Shown here: piece by piece, positions 37,768-46,767 of the stretch
Layout: every line of letters starts with the position of its first letter
Numbering within the stretch: position 1 is the stretch's first letter
DNA from: Hamadaea tsunoensis DSM 44101
GTDB lineage: Bacteria > Actinomycetota > Actinomycetes > Mycobacteriales > Micromonosporaceae
Reading direction: 5' to 3'
Length of the DNA stretch: 64,000 nucleotides
Assembly: GCF_000428945.1 (NCBI RefSeq)
Contig: NZ_AUAX01000008.1
Coordinates: forward strand, 124,001-188,000
Program-made: the position numbers and the translations under genes
Notes under the pieces: model-generated
Databases searched by the model: none
What the model was told of the DNA's origin: nothing
The model's input: the letters and a program-made list of their open reading frames with translations, nothing else

Positions 37768-38361
37768 TCAGGAGGCCGCGCGCACCATCTCCACGAAGAG
37801 GCGGTGCAGCCGCAGGTCCCCGGTCAGCTCCGGGTGGAACGAGGTCGCGAGCAGGTTCCCCTGCCGGACCGCGACAATCCTAGCGTCCGGCCCTTCCCCC
37901 ACCTGCCCCAGCACCTCTACCTCGCCGGTGGTCTTCTCGACCCACGGCGCCCGGATGAAGACGGCGGTCACCGGGCCGCCCTCGACCCCGGCGATCTCCA
38001 CCTGCGACTCGAACGAGTCGACCTGGCGGCCGAAGGCGTTGCGGCGTACCTGGAGGGCGAGGCCGCCGAAACCGACCTGGTCGGGGCGGCCGTCGAGGAT
38101 CTCGTCGGCCAGCATGATCATCCCCGCGCACGTCCCGTACGCCGGCATCCCCGCCCGCAGCCGGTTCCGGATGGGCTCGTAGACGCCGAACTCCTGCGCG
38201 AGCTTGCTCATCGTGGTGGACTCGCCACCCGGGACGATCAGCCCGTCGATCTCGGCGACCTCCTCGGGCCGGCGTACGGGCCGGGCGATGACGTCGCACT
38301 CGGCGAGCGCGGCCAAGTGCTCGCGGAAGTCCCCCTGCAGGGCGAGGACTCCGATGATCAC
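37768..38361 (-). CDS. pdxT: Pyridoxal 5'-phosphate synthase glutaminase subunit PdxT
   Basis: A protein of 197 residues. It has the class I glutamine amidotransferase triad: Cys in [10 protein letters not shown] (about residue 78) and His/Glu in [10 protein letters not shown] (about 172-174). [14 protein letters not shown] and [15 protein letters not shown] are family-specific. It supplies ammonia from glutamine to PdxS for PLP synthesis. The GTG start overlaps the pdxS stop (GTGA, 38358-38361), coupling the two subunits. Confidence 0.95.
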   Translation of the reverse strand: MIIGVLALQGDFREHLAALAECDVIARPVRRPEEVAEIDGLIVPGGESTTMSKLAQEFGVYEPIRNRLRAGMPAYGTCAGMIMLADEILDGRPDQVGFGGLALQVRRNAFGRQVDSFESQVEIAGVEGGPVTAVFIRAPWVEKTTGEVEVLGQVGEGPDARIVAVRQGNLLATSFHPELTGDLRLHRLFVEMVRAAS

Positions 38362-39260
38362 CAGCCACGCTCCGCGAGCCGGTGCGGGACCGGGATGTCG
38401 TCGACGTTGATGCCGACCATGGCCTCGCCGAGGCCGCGCGAGACCTTCGCGAGCACGTCGGGGTCGTCGTGGAAGGTGGTGGCCTTGACGATCGCGGCGG
38501 CACGCTGGGCGGGGTTGCCCGACTTGAAGATGCCGGAGCCGACGAAGACGCCCTCGGCGCCGAGCTGCATCATCATCGCGGCGTCGGCCGGGGTGGCGAT
38601 GCCGCCCGCGGTGAACAGCACGACCGGCAGCTTGCCCGTCTGGGCGACCTCCTTGACCAGCTCGTACGGCGCCTGCAGCTCCTTGGCCGCGACGTACAGC
38701 TCGTCCTCGGGCAGCGAGGTCAGCCGCTTGATCTCGCCGCGGATCTGGCGCATGTGGGTGGTGGCGTTCGAGACGTCGCCGGTGCCGGCCTCGCCCTTCG
38801 AGCGGATCATGGCCGCGCCCTCGGTGATCCGGCGCAGCGCCTCGCCCAGGTTGGTCGCGCCGCAGACGAACGGCACGGTGAACGCCCACTTGTCGATGTG
38901 GTTGGCGTAGTCGGCCGGGGTGAGCACCTCGGACTCGTCGACGTAGTCGACACCGAGCGCCTGCAGCACCTGCGCCTCGACGAAGTGGCCGATCCGCGCC
39001 TTCGCCATCACCGGGATCGAGACGGCGTCGATGATGCCGTCGATCATGTCCGGGTCAGACATCCGGGACACGCCGCCCTGCGCACGGATGTCGGCGGGCA
39101 CCCGCTCCAGCGCCATGACCGCGACGGCACCGGCGTCCTCGGCGATCTTGGCCTGCTCCGCGGTGACCACGTCCATGATCACGCCGCCCTTGAGCTGCTC
39201 GGCCATCCCGCGCTTCACCCGGGACGTCCCGGTGGCAGCAGTGGTCACGTTTTCGGACAT
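38358..39260 (-). CDS. pdxS: Pyridoxal 5'-phosphate synthase lyase subunit PdxS
   Basis: A protein of 300 residues. Family segments include [40 protein letters not shown], the catalytic Lys region [16 protein letters not shown], and [20 protein letters not shown]. It joins ribose 5-phosphate, glyceraldehyde 3-phosphate and ammonia into PLP as a dodecamer with PdxT. A short Thr/Ser/Ala N-terminal tail precedes the core. The upstream region (39261-39652) holds the 123-bp tandem repeat. Confidence 0.96.
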   Translation of the reverse strand: MSENVTTAATGTSRVKRGMAEQLKGGVIMDVVTAEQAKIAEDAGAVAVMALERVPADIRAQGGVSRMSDPDMIDGIIDAVSIPVMAKARIGHFVEAQVLQALGVDYVDESEVLTPADYANHIDKWAFTVPFVCGATNLGEALRRITEGAAMIRSKGEAGTGDVSNATTHMRQIRGEIKRLTSLPEDELYVAAKELQAPYELVKEVAQTGKLPVVLFTAGGIATPADAAMMMQLGAEGVFVGSGIFKSGNPAQRAAAIVKATTFHDDPDVLAKVSRGLGEAMVGINVDDIPVPHRLAERGW

Positions 39261-39380
39261 GGCGCTATCACTCCTGTAAGAAAGAAGGGCTTCACCAGCA
39301 AGATTAACGGGGCGGGCGGCGGGTGGCCGACAGCCAATCGATCCCGGGTGGCCAGCTACGTGAGCCAGATCACAGTATTG

Positions 39381-39644
39381 CTGGGCTCGCCCTCCGGGCG
39401 ATGCCGGCGTCGCGCCCCTCATGCAACGTCCGTCGGCACAGAGATCCTCAACCGCTACGCGCTTGCAGATCTTGCACCGCCGGACGCCGCAGGCGCAACG
39501 CTGCCGGGCTCGCCCTCCGGGCGATGCCGGCATTGCGCCCCTTATGCAACGTCCGTCGGCACAGAGATCCTCAACCGCTACGCGCTTGCAGATCTTGCAC
39601 CGCCGGACGCCGCAGGCGCAACGCTGCCGGGCTCGCTCCGCGGG
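39381..39644. repeat. 123-bp tandem repeat, about 2.1 copies
   Basis: The unit starting GGGCTCGCCCTCCGGGCGAT recurs at 39383, 39506 and (partial) 39629, an exact 123-base period. The two full copies differ at only a few positions, such as GGCGTCGCGCCCCTC against GGCATTGCGCCCCTT. Each contains CAGAGATCCTCAACCGC and GCTTGCAGATCTTGCACCG. 123 is divisible by three, so an open frame runs across it, but the peptide is Arg-rich and low in credibility. The 392-base gap between pdxS and the next gene holds no other feature; the pdxS promoter must lie near 39261-39370. Confidence 0.85.
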
Positions 39645-39652
39645 TGGAGCGC

Positions 39653-40135
39653 TTAGACGTCGATGTCGAAGTAGGCGGGCCGGGTGTGCCGGCGGGCCAG
39701 CCCCAGCCAGCGTACGAGCTGATGTTCGCGCAGCGCCAGGGCGTCGCGTACGGAGTCGGAGTGGACCTGCCGGGCGAGCACGACCCGCCGGCCGGCCGCC
39801 TCCACGGCCTCGACCAGCGCCGGCTCCGCCTTCGCGGCGGCCACGTCGAGCTCGCGCAGCCGCCGGCTCAGGTCGTTCTCGGCCGCCTCCCGGTCACCGC
39901 CCGGCGTGTCGAGCGCGCCGCGCGCGGCCAGGTACAGGTCGTCCTGCGGGCTGTCGGACTGCTCGGCCAGCACCGCGGCGGCCGCCGCCCGGCGTACGAG
40001 CTGCGACTCCAGGGCGCGACGGGCGGCGGCGGCGCGCAGGTGCAGCCGGTCCAGCCGGGCGGCCAGCCACGTGACGTAGGTGCCCACCAGCACCACCGTC
40101 ACCACGACTCCCACCACCCACGCCACGTCGTGCAT
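39653..40135 (-). CDS. Membrane-anchored coiled-coil protein, LemA-like
   Basis: A protein of 160 residues. One N-terminal membrane helix ([22 protein letters not shown]) is followed by an Ala/Leu/Arg/Glu-rich helical region with heptad-like spacing ([20 protein letters not shown]), ending in [12 protein letters not shown]. The layout resembles small LemA-like proteins, but the family assignment is tentative. It lies nine bases downstream of pimA and so belongs to the pgsA-patA-pimA operon, as nearby small membrane genes do in related actinobacteria. Function unknown. Confidence 0.65.
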   Translation of the reverse strand: MHDVAWVVGVVVTVVLVGTYVTWLAARLDRLHLRAAAARRALESQLVRRAAAAAVLAEQSDSPQDDLYLAARGALDTPGGDREAAENDLSRRLRELDVAAAKAEPALVEAVEAAGRRVVLARQVHSDSVRDALALREHQLVRWLGLARRHTRPAYFDIDV

Positions 40136-40144
40136 GGTAGTGGT

Positions 40145-41317
40145 CTACAGCTCGACGCCCTCCCCGGGCATGTACTCATCGAAATCCCGGCTCGCGCGGG
40201 CGCTCTCCGACAGGTCCGGACTCGCGTCGATCGCGGTCGCGTACACCTCCAGGACCCGGCGGGCCACCACCGGCCAGTCGAACTCCCCCACCACCGCGCC
40301 GGCCCGGTCCGCGAGCCGCCGCCGGGCGGCCGGATCATCCAGAAGCGTCGATATTGTACGCGCCAGAGCAGCCGAGTCGCCGTTCGGGAACAGTGCTCCC
40401 GCCTGCCCGCCGTCGAGTACCCGGCGGAAGGCGTCGAGGTCGGCGGCGACGACCGGCGTACCGGCGGCCATGGCCTCGGTGAGGATCATCCCGAACGACT
40501 CCCCGCCCGTGTTGGGCGCGATGTACAGGTCGACGCTGCGCAGCATCCTCGCCTTGTCGGCCTCGGAGACCTTGCCGAGGAAGGTCAGCCGCTCGCGTAC
40601 GCGGTCCGGCAGCGCGACCTCGGCGAGGTCGCTCGGCCCGGCCAGGAGCAGCCGCAGGCCCGGACGGTCGGCGACGATCCGGTCGAGCGCGTCGACCAGG
40701 ATGGCGAAGCCTTTGCGGGGCTCGGTGAAGCGGCCGAGGAAGCCGACCGCGCCGCCCTCGCCGGGCCAGCCGGGCAGCGGTTCGGCGTGGGCGAACTTGG
40801 CGACGGCGACCCCGTTCGGGATCTCGACGCCGCCCCCGCCCAGATGCTCCACCTGTACGCGACGCGCCAGGTCGCTCACCGCGATCCGGCCGGTGATCCG
40901 CTCCAGCACCAGCTGGAGGGCGGGCTGGGCGGCCGCCATCGCCTTGGACCGGCCCATCGCGGTGTGGAACGTGGCGACCACCGGGCCGTCCGCGAGCATC
41001 ACCGCCAGCAGCGAGAGGCTCGGCGTGACCGGTTCGTGCACGTGCAGGACGTCGAACCGGCCGGTCGACAGCCACCGGCGTACGCGGGCCAGCGAGATCG
41101 GGCCGAACGACAGCCGGGCGACCGAGCCGTTGTACGGCACCGCCACGGCGCGGCCGGCCGGCACGACGTAGTCCGGCAGCTCCGCCTCCTCCTCCGCCGG
41201 GGCGAGGACGCTGACGGAGTGGCCGAGCCCGATCAGGGTCTCGGCGAGGTCGCGTACGTGCAGCTGCACTCCACCGGGGACGTCCAGCGAGTACGGGCAG
41301 ACGATCCCGATGCGCAT
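40145..41317 (-). CDS. pimA: Phosphatidylinositol alpha-mannosyltransferase PimA
   Basis: A GT4, GT-B fold glycosyltransferase of 390 residues. The N-terminus RIGIVCPYSLDVPGGVQLHV matches PimA. The GDP-mannose site is marked by FLGRFTEPRKGFAILVDAL and the E-x7-E type motif GGESFGMILTEAMAAGTP. It transfers the first mannose to phosphatidylinositol at the inner membrane face, starting PIM synthesis. The neighbours patA-like and pgsA complete the pathway start, with a nine-base gap to patA. The assignment is strong because of motif and context together. Confidence 0.92.
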   Translation of the reverse strand: MRIGIVCPYSLDVPGGVQLHVRDLAETLIGLGHSVSVLAPAEEEAELPDYVVPAGRAVAVPYNGSVARLSFGPISLARVRRWLSTGRFDVLHVHEPVTPSLSLLAVMLADGPVVATFHTAMGRSKAMAAAQPALQLVLERITGRIAVSDLARRVQVEHLGGGGVEIPNGVAVAKFAHAEPLPGWPGEGGAVGFLGRFTEPRKGFAILVDALDRIVADRPGLRLLLAGPSDLAEVALPDRVRERLTFLGKVSEADKARMLRSVDLYIAPNTGGESFGMILTEAMAAGTPVVAADLDAFRRVLDGGQAGALFPNGDSAALARTISTLLDDPAARRRLADRAGAVVGEFDWPVVARRVLEVYATAIDASPDLSESARASRDFDEYMPGEGVEL

Positions 41318-41326
41318 GGGCCTCCC

Positions 41327-42196
41327 TCAGTCGAGCCAGAGCTTCTGCAGCATGTGCCAGTCGGCGGGGTGCTCCGCGATCCCCTTCGCCATTTCGTCGG
41401 CGACCGTCTGGGTCAGCGCCGAGATCCGCTCGGTCAAGGTACCGCCCGTCGGCACCGGCAGGGGGCCCACCAACGCGCCGTGCGGCCGTTCGGGGTCGAA
41501 CCACATCTTCGCCACGTACAACGGCGCACCGGTGCGGACCGCCAGCAGGGCCGGGCCGGCCGGCATCCGCGTACGCCCGCCGAAGAACTTCACCTCGATG
41601 CCGCGCCGGGACAGGTCGCGGTCGGCCAGCAGCGGGACGACGTGCCCGGCGCCCAGGGCCTGGACGAGCAGGTCGGTCGGCGGGGCGGTCGAGCCCTCGG
41701 TCGGGATGATGTTCATCCCCAGGCTCTGCCGGTACGCGAGGAACCGCTGGTACAAGGCCTCGGGCTTGAGCCGCTCGGCGACCGTGGTGATGGGCAGGCC
41801 GGTGGCGGCGACCCAGGCACCGGCGGCGTCCCAGTTGCCGGCGTGCGGCAGGGCGACGATCGAGCCGATCCCCTGCTTGTTGTTGGCGGCGAGCTCCTCG
41901 CCCCGGTCCAGCACGAACCCGGACGCCTGCTGCGCCCTGGTACGCGACGGCAGCCGGAACGCCTCCATCCAGTACCGGGCGTAGGAGCGCAGGCCCGCCC
42001 GGAGCAGCTCGTCGGGGACCGGAGCACCGAGCAGTACGCGGGAGAGGTTCTGCTCGAGCCGGCGTACTGCCGGGCCCTTCTTGCGGAAGGAGCGGTCGGC
42101 GCCGGCGCGGAAGGCGGCAGTGGCGACCGGCTGGGGCAGTGCCCGCACGACCCGCCAGCCGGCGGCGAACCCGAGGTCGGTGAGACGGTCCTTCAT
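41327..42196 (-). CDS. Phosphatidylinositol mannoside acyltransferase (PatA/HtrB-like)
   Basis: A protein of 289 residues of the lysophospholipid/LpxL acyltransferase superfamily. The catalytic HxxxxD-like motif is HAGNWDAAGAW (His 117, about residues 117-122), with GHVVPLLADRDLSRRGIEVKF and MPAGPALLAVRTGAPL following. It would acylate the mannose of PIM. Its ATG overlaps the pgsA stop (ATGA). PatA-type function is inferred from position between pgsA and pimA. Confidence 0.88.
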   Translation of the reverse strand: MKDRLTDLGFAAGWRVVRALPQPVATAAFRAGADRSFRKKGPAVRRLEQNLSRVLLGAPVPDELLRAGLRSYARYWMEAFRLPSRTRAQQASGFVLDRGEELAANNKQGIGSIVALPHAGNWDAAGAWVAATGLPITTVAERLKPEALYQRFLAYRQSLGMNIIPTEGSTAPPTDLLVQALGAGHVVPLLADRDLSRRGIEVKFFGGRTRMPAGPALLAVRTGAPLYVAKMWFDPERPHGALVGPLPVPTGGTLTERISALTQTVADEMAKGIAEHPADWHMLQKLWLD

Positions 42197-42807
42197 GCGG
42201 CCGCCGCCGCCCGGTCGGCCCGGGCCGCGGCGAGCATGCGCTGGCCGACGGTGAAGACCGAGCCCGCGGCCAGCAGCCACATCGCGGCGGGCATGCCCCA
42301 GCCCAGGCCGAAGCCGGTGGCGAGGCCGCCGATGCCGGTGAGGATGAGCCGCTCGGCCCGCTCGACCAGGCCGACGTCGACCCGCAGGCCGAGGCTGTCG
42401 GCGCGGGCCTTGACGTAGGAGACGACCTGGCCGGCCACGAGGCTGATCAGCAGCGCGACCAGCGTCCACGGTTCGCCGCGGTAGAAGAACGCGACCGAGG
42501 CGAACACGGCGCCGTCGGCGACCCGGTCCATGGTCGAGTCCAGCAGCGCGCCGAATCTGGAGGAGCTGCCGCGGGCCCGCGCCATCGCCCCGTCGATCAC
42601 GTCCGTGAGCGCGCTCAGCGTGACGACGACCGTCGCGATGATGAAGTGGCCGCGCGCGCCGAAGCCGATCGCGCCGATCAGGACGCCGATCGTTCCGGCG
42701 ACCGTGACCGCGTTGGGAGTGACGCCCGCTCGCAGCAGACCGCGCACGATGGGCTCGAAGAGACGGACGACTACCGTCTTGACCGAGACGCTGAAGATCT
42801 TCGCCAT
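42193..42807 (-). CDS. pgsA: CDP-alcohol phosphatidyltransferase, phosphatidylinositol phosphate synthase type
   Basis: A protein of 204 residues with about six helices. The CDP-alcohol motif D-x2-D-G-x2-A-R-x8-G-x3-D-x3-D appears as DVIDGAMARARG, then FGALLDSTMDRVAD (about residues 68-92). In this gene order the enzyme normally joins inositol 1-phosphate to CDP-diacylglycerol, giving the precursor of phosphatidylinositol. The gene name is used as in actinobacterial genomes; it should not be read as glycerophosphate transferase. It is first of the pgsA-patA-pimA cluster and divergent from the EF-G2-like gene across 130 bases. Confidence 0.9.
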   Translation of the reverse strand: MAKIFSVSVKTVVVRLFEPIVRGLLRAGVTPNAVTVAGTIGVLIGAIGFGARGHFIIATVVVTLSALTDVIDGAMARARGSSSRFGALLDSTMDRVADGAVFASVAFFYRGEPWTLVALLISLVAGQVVSYVKARADSLGLRVDVGLVERAERLILTGIGGLATGFGLGWGMPAAMWLLAAGSVFTVGQRMLAAARADRAAAAA

Positions 42808-42937
42808 AGCGGTCTAAAGATAATCAGAGGCGCTGCCGACTGTGTGTGTCGGGGTTGTTAAGTCGGGGCGACAGGTGTGGGATCTAAGTATGTGAGCCAC
42901 ACCACATCGCGGTGAACTCTCGTCGTTGGAGGTCCAA

Positions 42938-45100
42938 ATGGCCCAGAAAAACCCGGAGAAAGGGCTCGCCGGCTCCGCGCCGGCGGTGGATACGCCCGTC
43001 AACGTACGCAACGTGGTGCTCGTAGGGCACTCGGGTGCCGGAAAGACGACCCTGGTCGAGGCCCTGCTGGCCGCGACGGGGACGATCGGCCGGGCGGGTA
43101 CGGTCACCGAGGGCACCACGGTCTGCGACAACGATCCCGCCGCCGTACGCCAGCAACGCTCGGTCGCGCTGGCCTGCGCGCCCCTGATGCACGACGGAGT
43201 GAAGGTCAACCTCCTCGACACTCCCGGGTACGCCGACTTCACCGGCGAGTTGCGGGCGGGCCTGCGCGCGGCCGACGCCGCCCTGTTCGTGGTGAGCGCG
43301 GTCGACGGCATGGACGCCGCCACCGGCACGCTCTGGGAGGAGTGCGCCGCGGTCGGGATGCCCCGCGCGGTCGCGGTCACCCGGCTGGATCACCCGCGGG
43401 CCGACTTCGACGAGGTCGTGGCGCTGTGCGGGCGGGTCTTCGGCGACGGGGTGATCCCGCTCTACCTGCCCATGCACGGCGACGACGGCGAGAGCGTCGT
43501 CGGCCTGATGGGACTCTTGACCCAGCGGGTCTACGACTACACCAACGGTCACCCGGCCGAGGTACGCGATCCCGACCCGGAGCATCTGCCGGCGATCGAG
43601 GAGGCCCGCAACGAGCTGATCGAGGGGATCATCGCGGAGAGCGAGGACGAGACCCTCATGGACCGCTACCTCGGCGGCGAGGAGCTCGACGTGGCGGTGC
43701 TCGTCGCCGATCTGGAGAAGGCGGTCGCCCGCGGCCACTTCTACCCGGTGATCCCTGTCAACGCGCCCTCCGGTGTCGGCCTGGACACCCTGCTGGAGCT
43801 GCTGACCAGCGCGTTCCCGACGCCGTTGGAGCATCCGCTGCCCGCCGTGGCCACCGTGGACGGCCGGCCCGCCGAGGCGATCACCTGCGACCCCGACGGC
43901 CCGCTGGTCGCCGAGGTCGTCAAGACCACGATCGACCCGTACGTCGGGCGCGTCTCGCTGGTCCGGGTCTTCTCCGGCACGCTCAAGCCCGAGACCGCGA
44001 TCCACATCTCCGGGCACGGGCTGGCCGAGCGCGGCCACTTCGACCACGACAGCGACGAGCGCATCGCCCACATCTACTCGCCGCTCGGCGCCCAGCTCCG
44101 CGAGGTCACCAGCTGCATCGCCGGCGACATCTGCGCGATCACCAAGTCGACCGCCGCCGAGACCGGCGACACGATCTCGGCCAAGGACCGGCCGCTGCTG
44201 ATCGAGGCCTGGGACATGCCCGAGCCGCTGCTGCCGGTCGCCGTGGTCCCCAAGACCCGCGCCGACGAGGACGTCCTGGCGAAGAACCTGGCCCGGCTCG
44301 CCGCCGGCGACCCGACGCTGCGCCTGGAGCGCAACCCCGAGACCCACCAGCTCGTGCTGTGGACCATGGGCGAGGCCCACGCCGACGTCGTCCTCGACCG
44401 CCTGCGCGCCGGGGGCGTCGAGCTTTCCACCGAGCCCGTACGCGTCGCGCTGCGCGAAGCGTTCTCGTCCTCGTCGACGGGGCACGGCCGGCACGTCAAG
44501 CAGTCCGGCGGCCACGGCCAGTACGCCGTCTGCGACATCGAGGTCGAGCCGCTACCCCGGGGTACCGGCGTCGAATTCGCCGAGCGCGTCGTCGGCGGGG
44601 CCGTCCCGCACAACTACATCCCGAGCGTCGAGAAGGGCGTGCGTACGCAGGCCGAACGCGGGATCGTCGCGGGCTACCCGGTGATCGACGTGCGGATCAC
44701 CCTGGTCGACGGCAAGGCGCACAGCGTGGACTCGTCCGACGCGGCGTTCCAGACCGCGGGCGCGCTCGCGCTGCGGGACGCGGCCGAGAAGTCCCAGATG
44801 TCGCTGCTCGAACCGGTCGACGAGGTGGACATCCGGGTGCCGGACACGTACGTCGGCGCGGTCATGAGCGACCTGTCCAGCCGGCGCGGGCGCGTCCTCG
44901 GCACGGAGGCCGACGAGGTCCACGAGGGACGGACGGTCGTCAAGGCCGAGGTCCCGGCGACCGAGCTGCTGCGGTACGCGATCGAGCTGCGGGCGATGAC
45001 GTCGGGCGCGGGAACGTTCCGGCGCCGGTTCAGCCGCTTCGAGCCGATGCCCCAGCACCTGGCCGAGTCCGCCCGCAAGGAACACGCCAACACCCACTGA
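42938..45100 (+). CDS. EF-G2-like translational GTPase
   Basis: A protein of 720 residues with elongation factor G layout. It has a P-loop VLVGHSGAGKTTLVEALLA (about residues 24-42), switch II LLDTPGYADF, and C-terminal EF-G domains with GHGRHVKQSGGHGQYAVC (about 520-537) and RRGRVLGTEADE. The usual NKxD guanine-specificity motif is replaced by TRLDHP, as in the FusA2/EF-G2 branch. Members of this branch bind ribosomes but do not replace EF-G in standard assays; the role is unsettled. The ATG at 42938 is chosen for GGAGG six bases upstream. Confidence 0.87.
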   Translation: MAQKNPEKGLAGSAPAVDTPVNVRNVVLVGHSGAGKTTLVEALLAATGTIGRAGTVTEGTTVCDNDPAAVRQQRSVALACAPLMHDGVKVNLLDTPGYADFTGELRAGLRAADAALFVVSAVDGMDAATGTLWEECAAVGMPRAVAVTRLDHPRADFDEVVALCGRVFGDGVIPLYLPMHGDDGESVVGLMGLLTQRVYDYTNGHPAEVRDPDPEHLPAIEEARNELIEGIIAESEDETLMDRYLGGEELDVAVLVADLEKAVARGHFYPVIPVNAPSGVGLDTLLELLTSAFPTPLEHPLPAVATVDGRPAEAITCDPDGPLVAEVVKTTIDPYVGRVSLVRVFSGTLKPETAIHISGHGLAERGHFDHDSDERIAHIYSPLGAQLREVTSCIAGDICAITKSTAAETGDTISAKDRPLLIEAWDMPEPLLPVAVVPKTRADEDVLAKNLARLAAGDPTLRLERNPETHQLVLWTMGEAHADVVLDRLRAGGVELSTEPVRVALREAFSSSSTGHGRHVKQSGGHGQYAVCDIEVEPLPRGTGVEFAERVVGGAVPHNYIPSVEKGVRTQAERGIVAGYPVIDVRITLVDGKAHSVDSSDAAFQTAGALALRDAAEKSQMSLLEPVDEVDIRVPDTYVGAVMSDLSSRRGRVLGTEADEVHEGRTVVKAEVPATELLRYAIELRAMTSGAGTFRRRFSRFEPMPQHLAESARKEHANTH

Positions 45101-45127
45101 CCCACACCGCAACCGGTCCTGGCTACG

Positions 45128-45212
45128 CCCAAGATCCCGTTTGGATCAGGGAAATCACCCGAATCATGGCCCATGATTACGTGCGTTTCCCTGATCCAAA
45201 CGGGATCTTGGG
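45128..45212. repeat. Palindromic intergenic element, copy P3 (most perfect)
   Basis: The outer arms are perfectly complementary over 27 bases (45128-45154 and 45186-45212), containing AAGATCCCGTTTGGATCAGG and its complement. The centre holds a second palindrome ATCATGGCCCATGAT (45163-45177) and ACGTGCG. It lies between two converging genes (EF-G2-like stop 45100, MFS-SnoaL stop 45219) and could act as a bidirectional terminator here, but copies elsewhere lie between divergent genes. Confidence 0.85.
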
Positions 45213-45218
45213 CGGGGG

Positions 45219-46751
45219 TCAGATGATGGGGCGGCCGCTGGCGGTGGTCTCGGGGACGTCCTCCTTGACGTCCCAGTGCTCGGCGATCCGGCCGCCTTCG
45301 ACGCGGAAGACGTCCACGACCGCCGTCCCCCGGTCGCCTTCCCCCGCGGTGAAGTGCGAGTGGGCGAAGACGAGGTCACCCTCGGCCGCGATCCGGCGCA
45401 GCTCGAAGCGGCCCTGCGGCATCTTCTCCCGGATGCCGTCGACCAGTTCGGCCAGCGGCGTACGCCCGTCGGGCAGGTTCGGGTTGTGCTGGGCGAGATC
45501 GTCGGCGACGAACTCCGCCACCCGGTCGGTGCGCCCCTGGTTCCAGACGATCTCCAGGTAGTCGGCGACGAGCTGAGCGTTGGGCTGCATGGTGGTTGCC
45601 TTCCTGTGCGTTGATTCCCTTGTGGACAGGTGGACGACGGCGGCCGCGGCGAGGACCGCGAGCGCGACCGGCGGCAGGAGCGCGGCGCCTCGGCCGAGCA
45701 GCGCGCCGCCCGCCAGGCTGCCGACGCTCATGCCGATGTAGAGCGCCGAGGCGTTGAGCGCGAGGGTCAGTCCGGCGTACTCGGGCGCCCGGCCGACCAG
45801 CCGGGCCTGCTGCGGGACCTGGTAGAGCTGGCTGAAGAAGGCCCAGCCCGCGAACAGGACGACCCCGGCGACCGGCGTACGCGGCGCGGCGGCGAGCCCG
45901 GCGAAGGCGGCCGCCAGTCCGGCGAGGGTGATACCGACCGTCCGGTATCCGCCCAGCCGGGCGCTGACCGGCGCGGCCACGGCGTTGCCGAGGACGCCGA
46001 CGATCCCGAAGACGAGCAGGGCCGCCGACACCACGCCGTCCGCCGCCCCGAACCGCGCGGCCAGGTACGCCCCGGCGACGCCGTAGACCGTGAACTGGGC
46101 GGCCATGAAGAGCAGGGTGGTCGCCACCATCCGCGGCACGCCCGGTGACCGCAGCACCGCCCGGTACGCCTCCCGGGTCGGGGCCGGACCGGCCGGCACG
46201 TCGCGTACCAGGAGAAAGACCAGGAGGACCGAGACGGCGGCCAGGACGGCGACGCCGCCCAGCGCACCGCGGCGGCTGACGAGGGTGCCGAGGAGCGAGA
46301 CGAGCGGGATGCCGAGGACGGTCGCGGCGGTCATGCCGCCGAAGACGACGGCGAGCGCCTGGCCGCGGCGCTCGGGCGGGACCAGCGCAGCGCCTGCCGC
46401 CGACGCGGCCGGGCCGAAGATCGCGGCGCCGATCGCGGCGAGCACCCGGGCGCCGGCCATGGTCGCGTAGGTCGGAGCGAGCGCGGCGGCCGCCGACCCG
46501 ACGGTCAGCAGGGTCAATCCCGCCAGCAGTACGCGTCGCCGGGCCGAGCGGCGCAGCAGGACCGCGGCCAGCGGCGCCGCCACGGCGAAGGTGAGGGCGA
46601 AGAAGGTGACGAGGAAGCCGATGCTCGCCGCCGGTACGCCGTACGCGGCGCCGAGCGCGCGGTTGAGCCCGACGACGGACAGCGAGGTGGTACCGAGGGC
46701 GAAGTAGCCGAGGGCGAGGGCGGTGAGAGCCGGGGCGGTCCGAGTCCGCAT
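45219..46751 (-). CDS. MFS transporter fused in frame to a SnoaL-like domain
   Basis: A protein of 510 residues. Residues 1-386 are a 12-helix MFS exporter of the DHA1 type (LALGYFALGTTSLSVVGLNR, FGGMTAATVLGIPLVSLLG). With no stop, a linker (STRESTHRKATT) leads into a SnoaL-like/NTF2-fold domain of ~123 residues (NAQLVADYLEIVWNQGRTDR, HWDVKEDVPE). An AGGAAGG ribosome site stands seven bases before the ATG codon at 45590, so the C-terminal part may also be made as a separate protein. The start at 46751 has GAAGG upstream. The gene is divergent from the TetR gene at 46838 with a perfect operator between. It may be a real fusion or the result of a lost stop codon. Confidence 0.8.
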   Translation of the reverse strand: MRTRTAPALTALALGYFALGTTSLSVVGLNRALGAAYGVPAASIGFLVTFFALTFAVAAPLAAVLLRRSARRRVLLAGLTLLTVGSAAAALAPTYATMAGARVLAAIGAAIFGPAASAAGAALVPPERRGQALAVVFGGMTAATVLGIPLVSLLGTLVSRRGALGGVAVLAAVSVLLVFLLVRDVPAGPAPTREAYRAVLRSPGVPRMVATTLLFMAAQFTVYGVAGAYLAARFGAADGVVSAALLVFGIVGVLGNAVAAPVSARLGGYRTVGITLAGLAAAFAGLAAAPRTPVAGVVLFAGWAFFSQLYQVPQQARLVGRAPEYAGLTLALNASALYIGMSVGSLAGGALLGRGAALLPPVALAVLAAAAVVHLSTRESTHRKATTMQPNAQLVADYLEIVWNQGRTDRVAEFVADDLAQHNPNLPDGRTPLAELVDGIREKMPQGRFELRRIAAEGDLVFAHSHFTAGEGDRGTAVVDVFRVEGGRIAEHWDVKEDVPETTASGRPII

Positions 46752-46767
46752 GGCAGACCTTCTTTTC

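Noticed and set aside
39381-39644. Possible CRISPR array
   Set aside because: The units are 123 bases, directly abutting and without unique spacers; no cas genes are present.
39323-42418. A 1031-codon plus-strand frame containing a 41-residue repeat
   Set aside because: It runs through the 123-bp tandem repeat and antisense to pimA and patA. The repeated peptide is a by-product of the repeat period being divisible by three.
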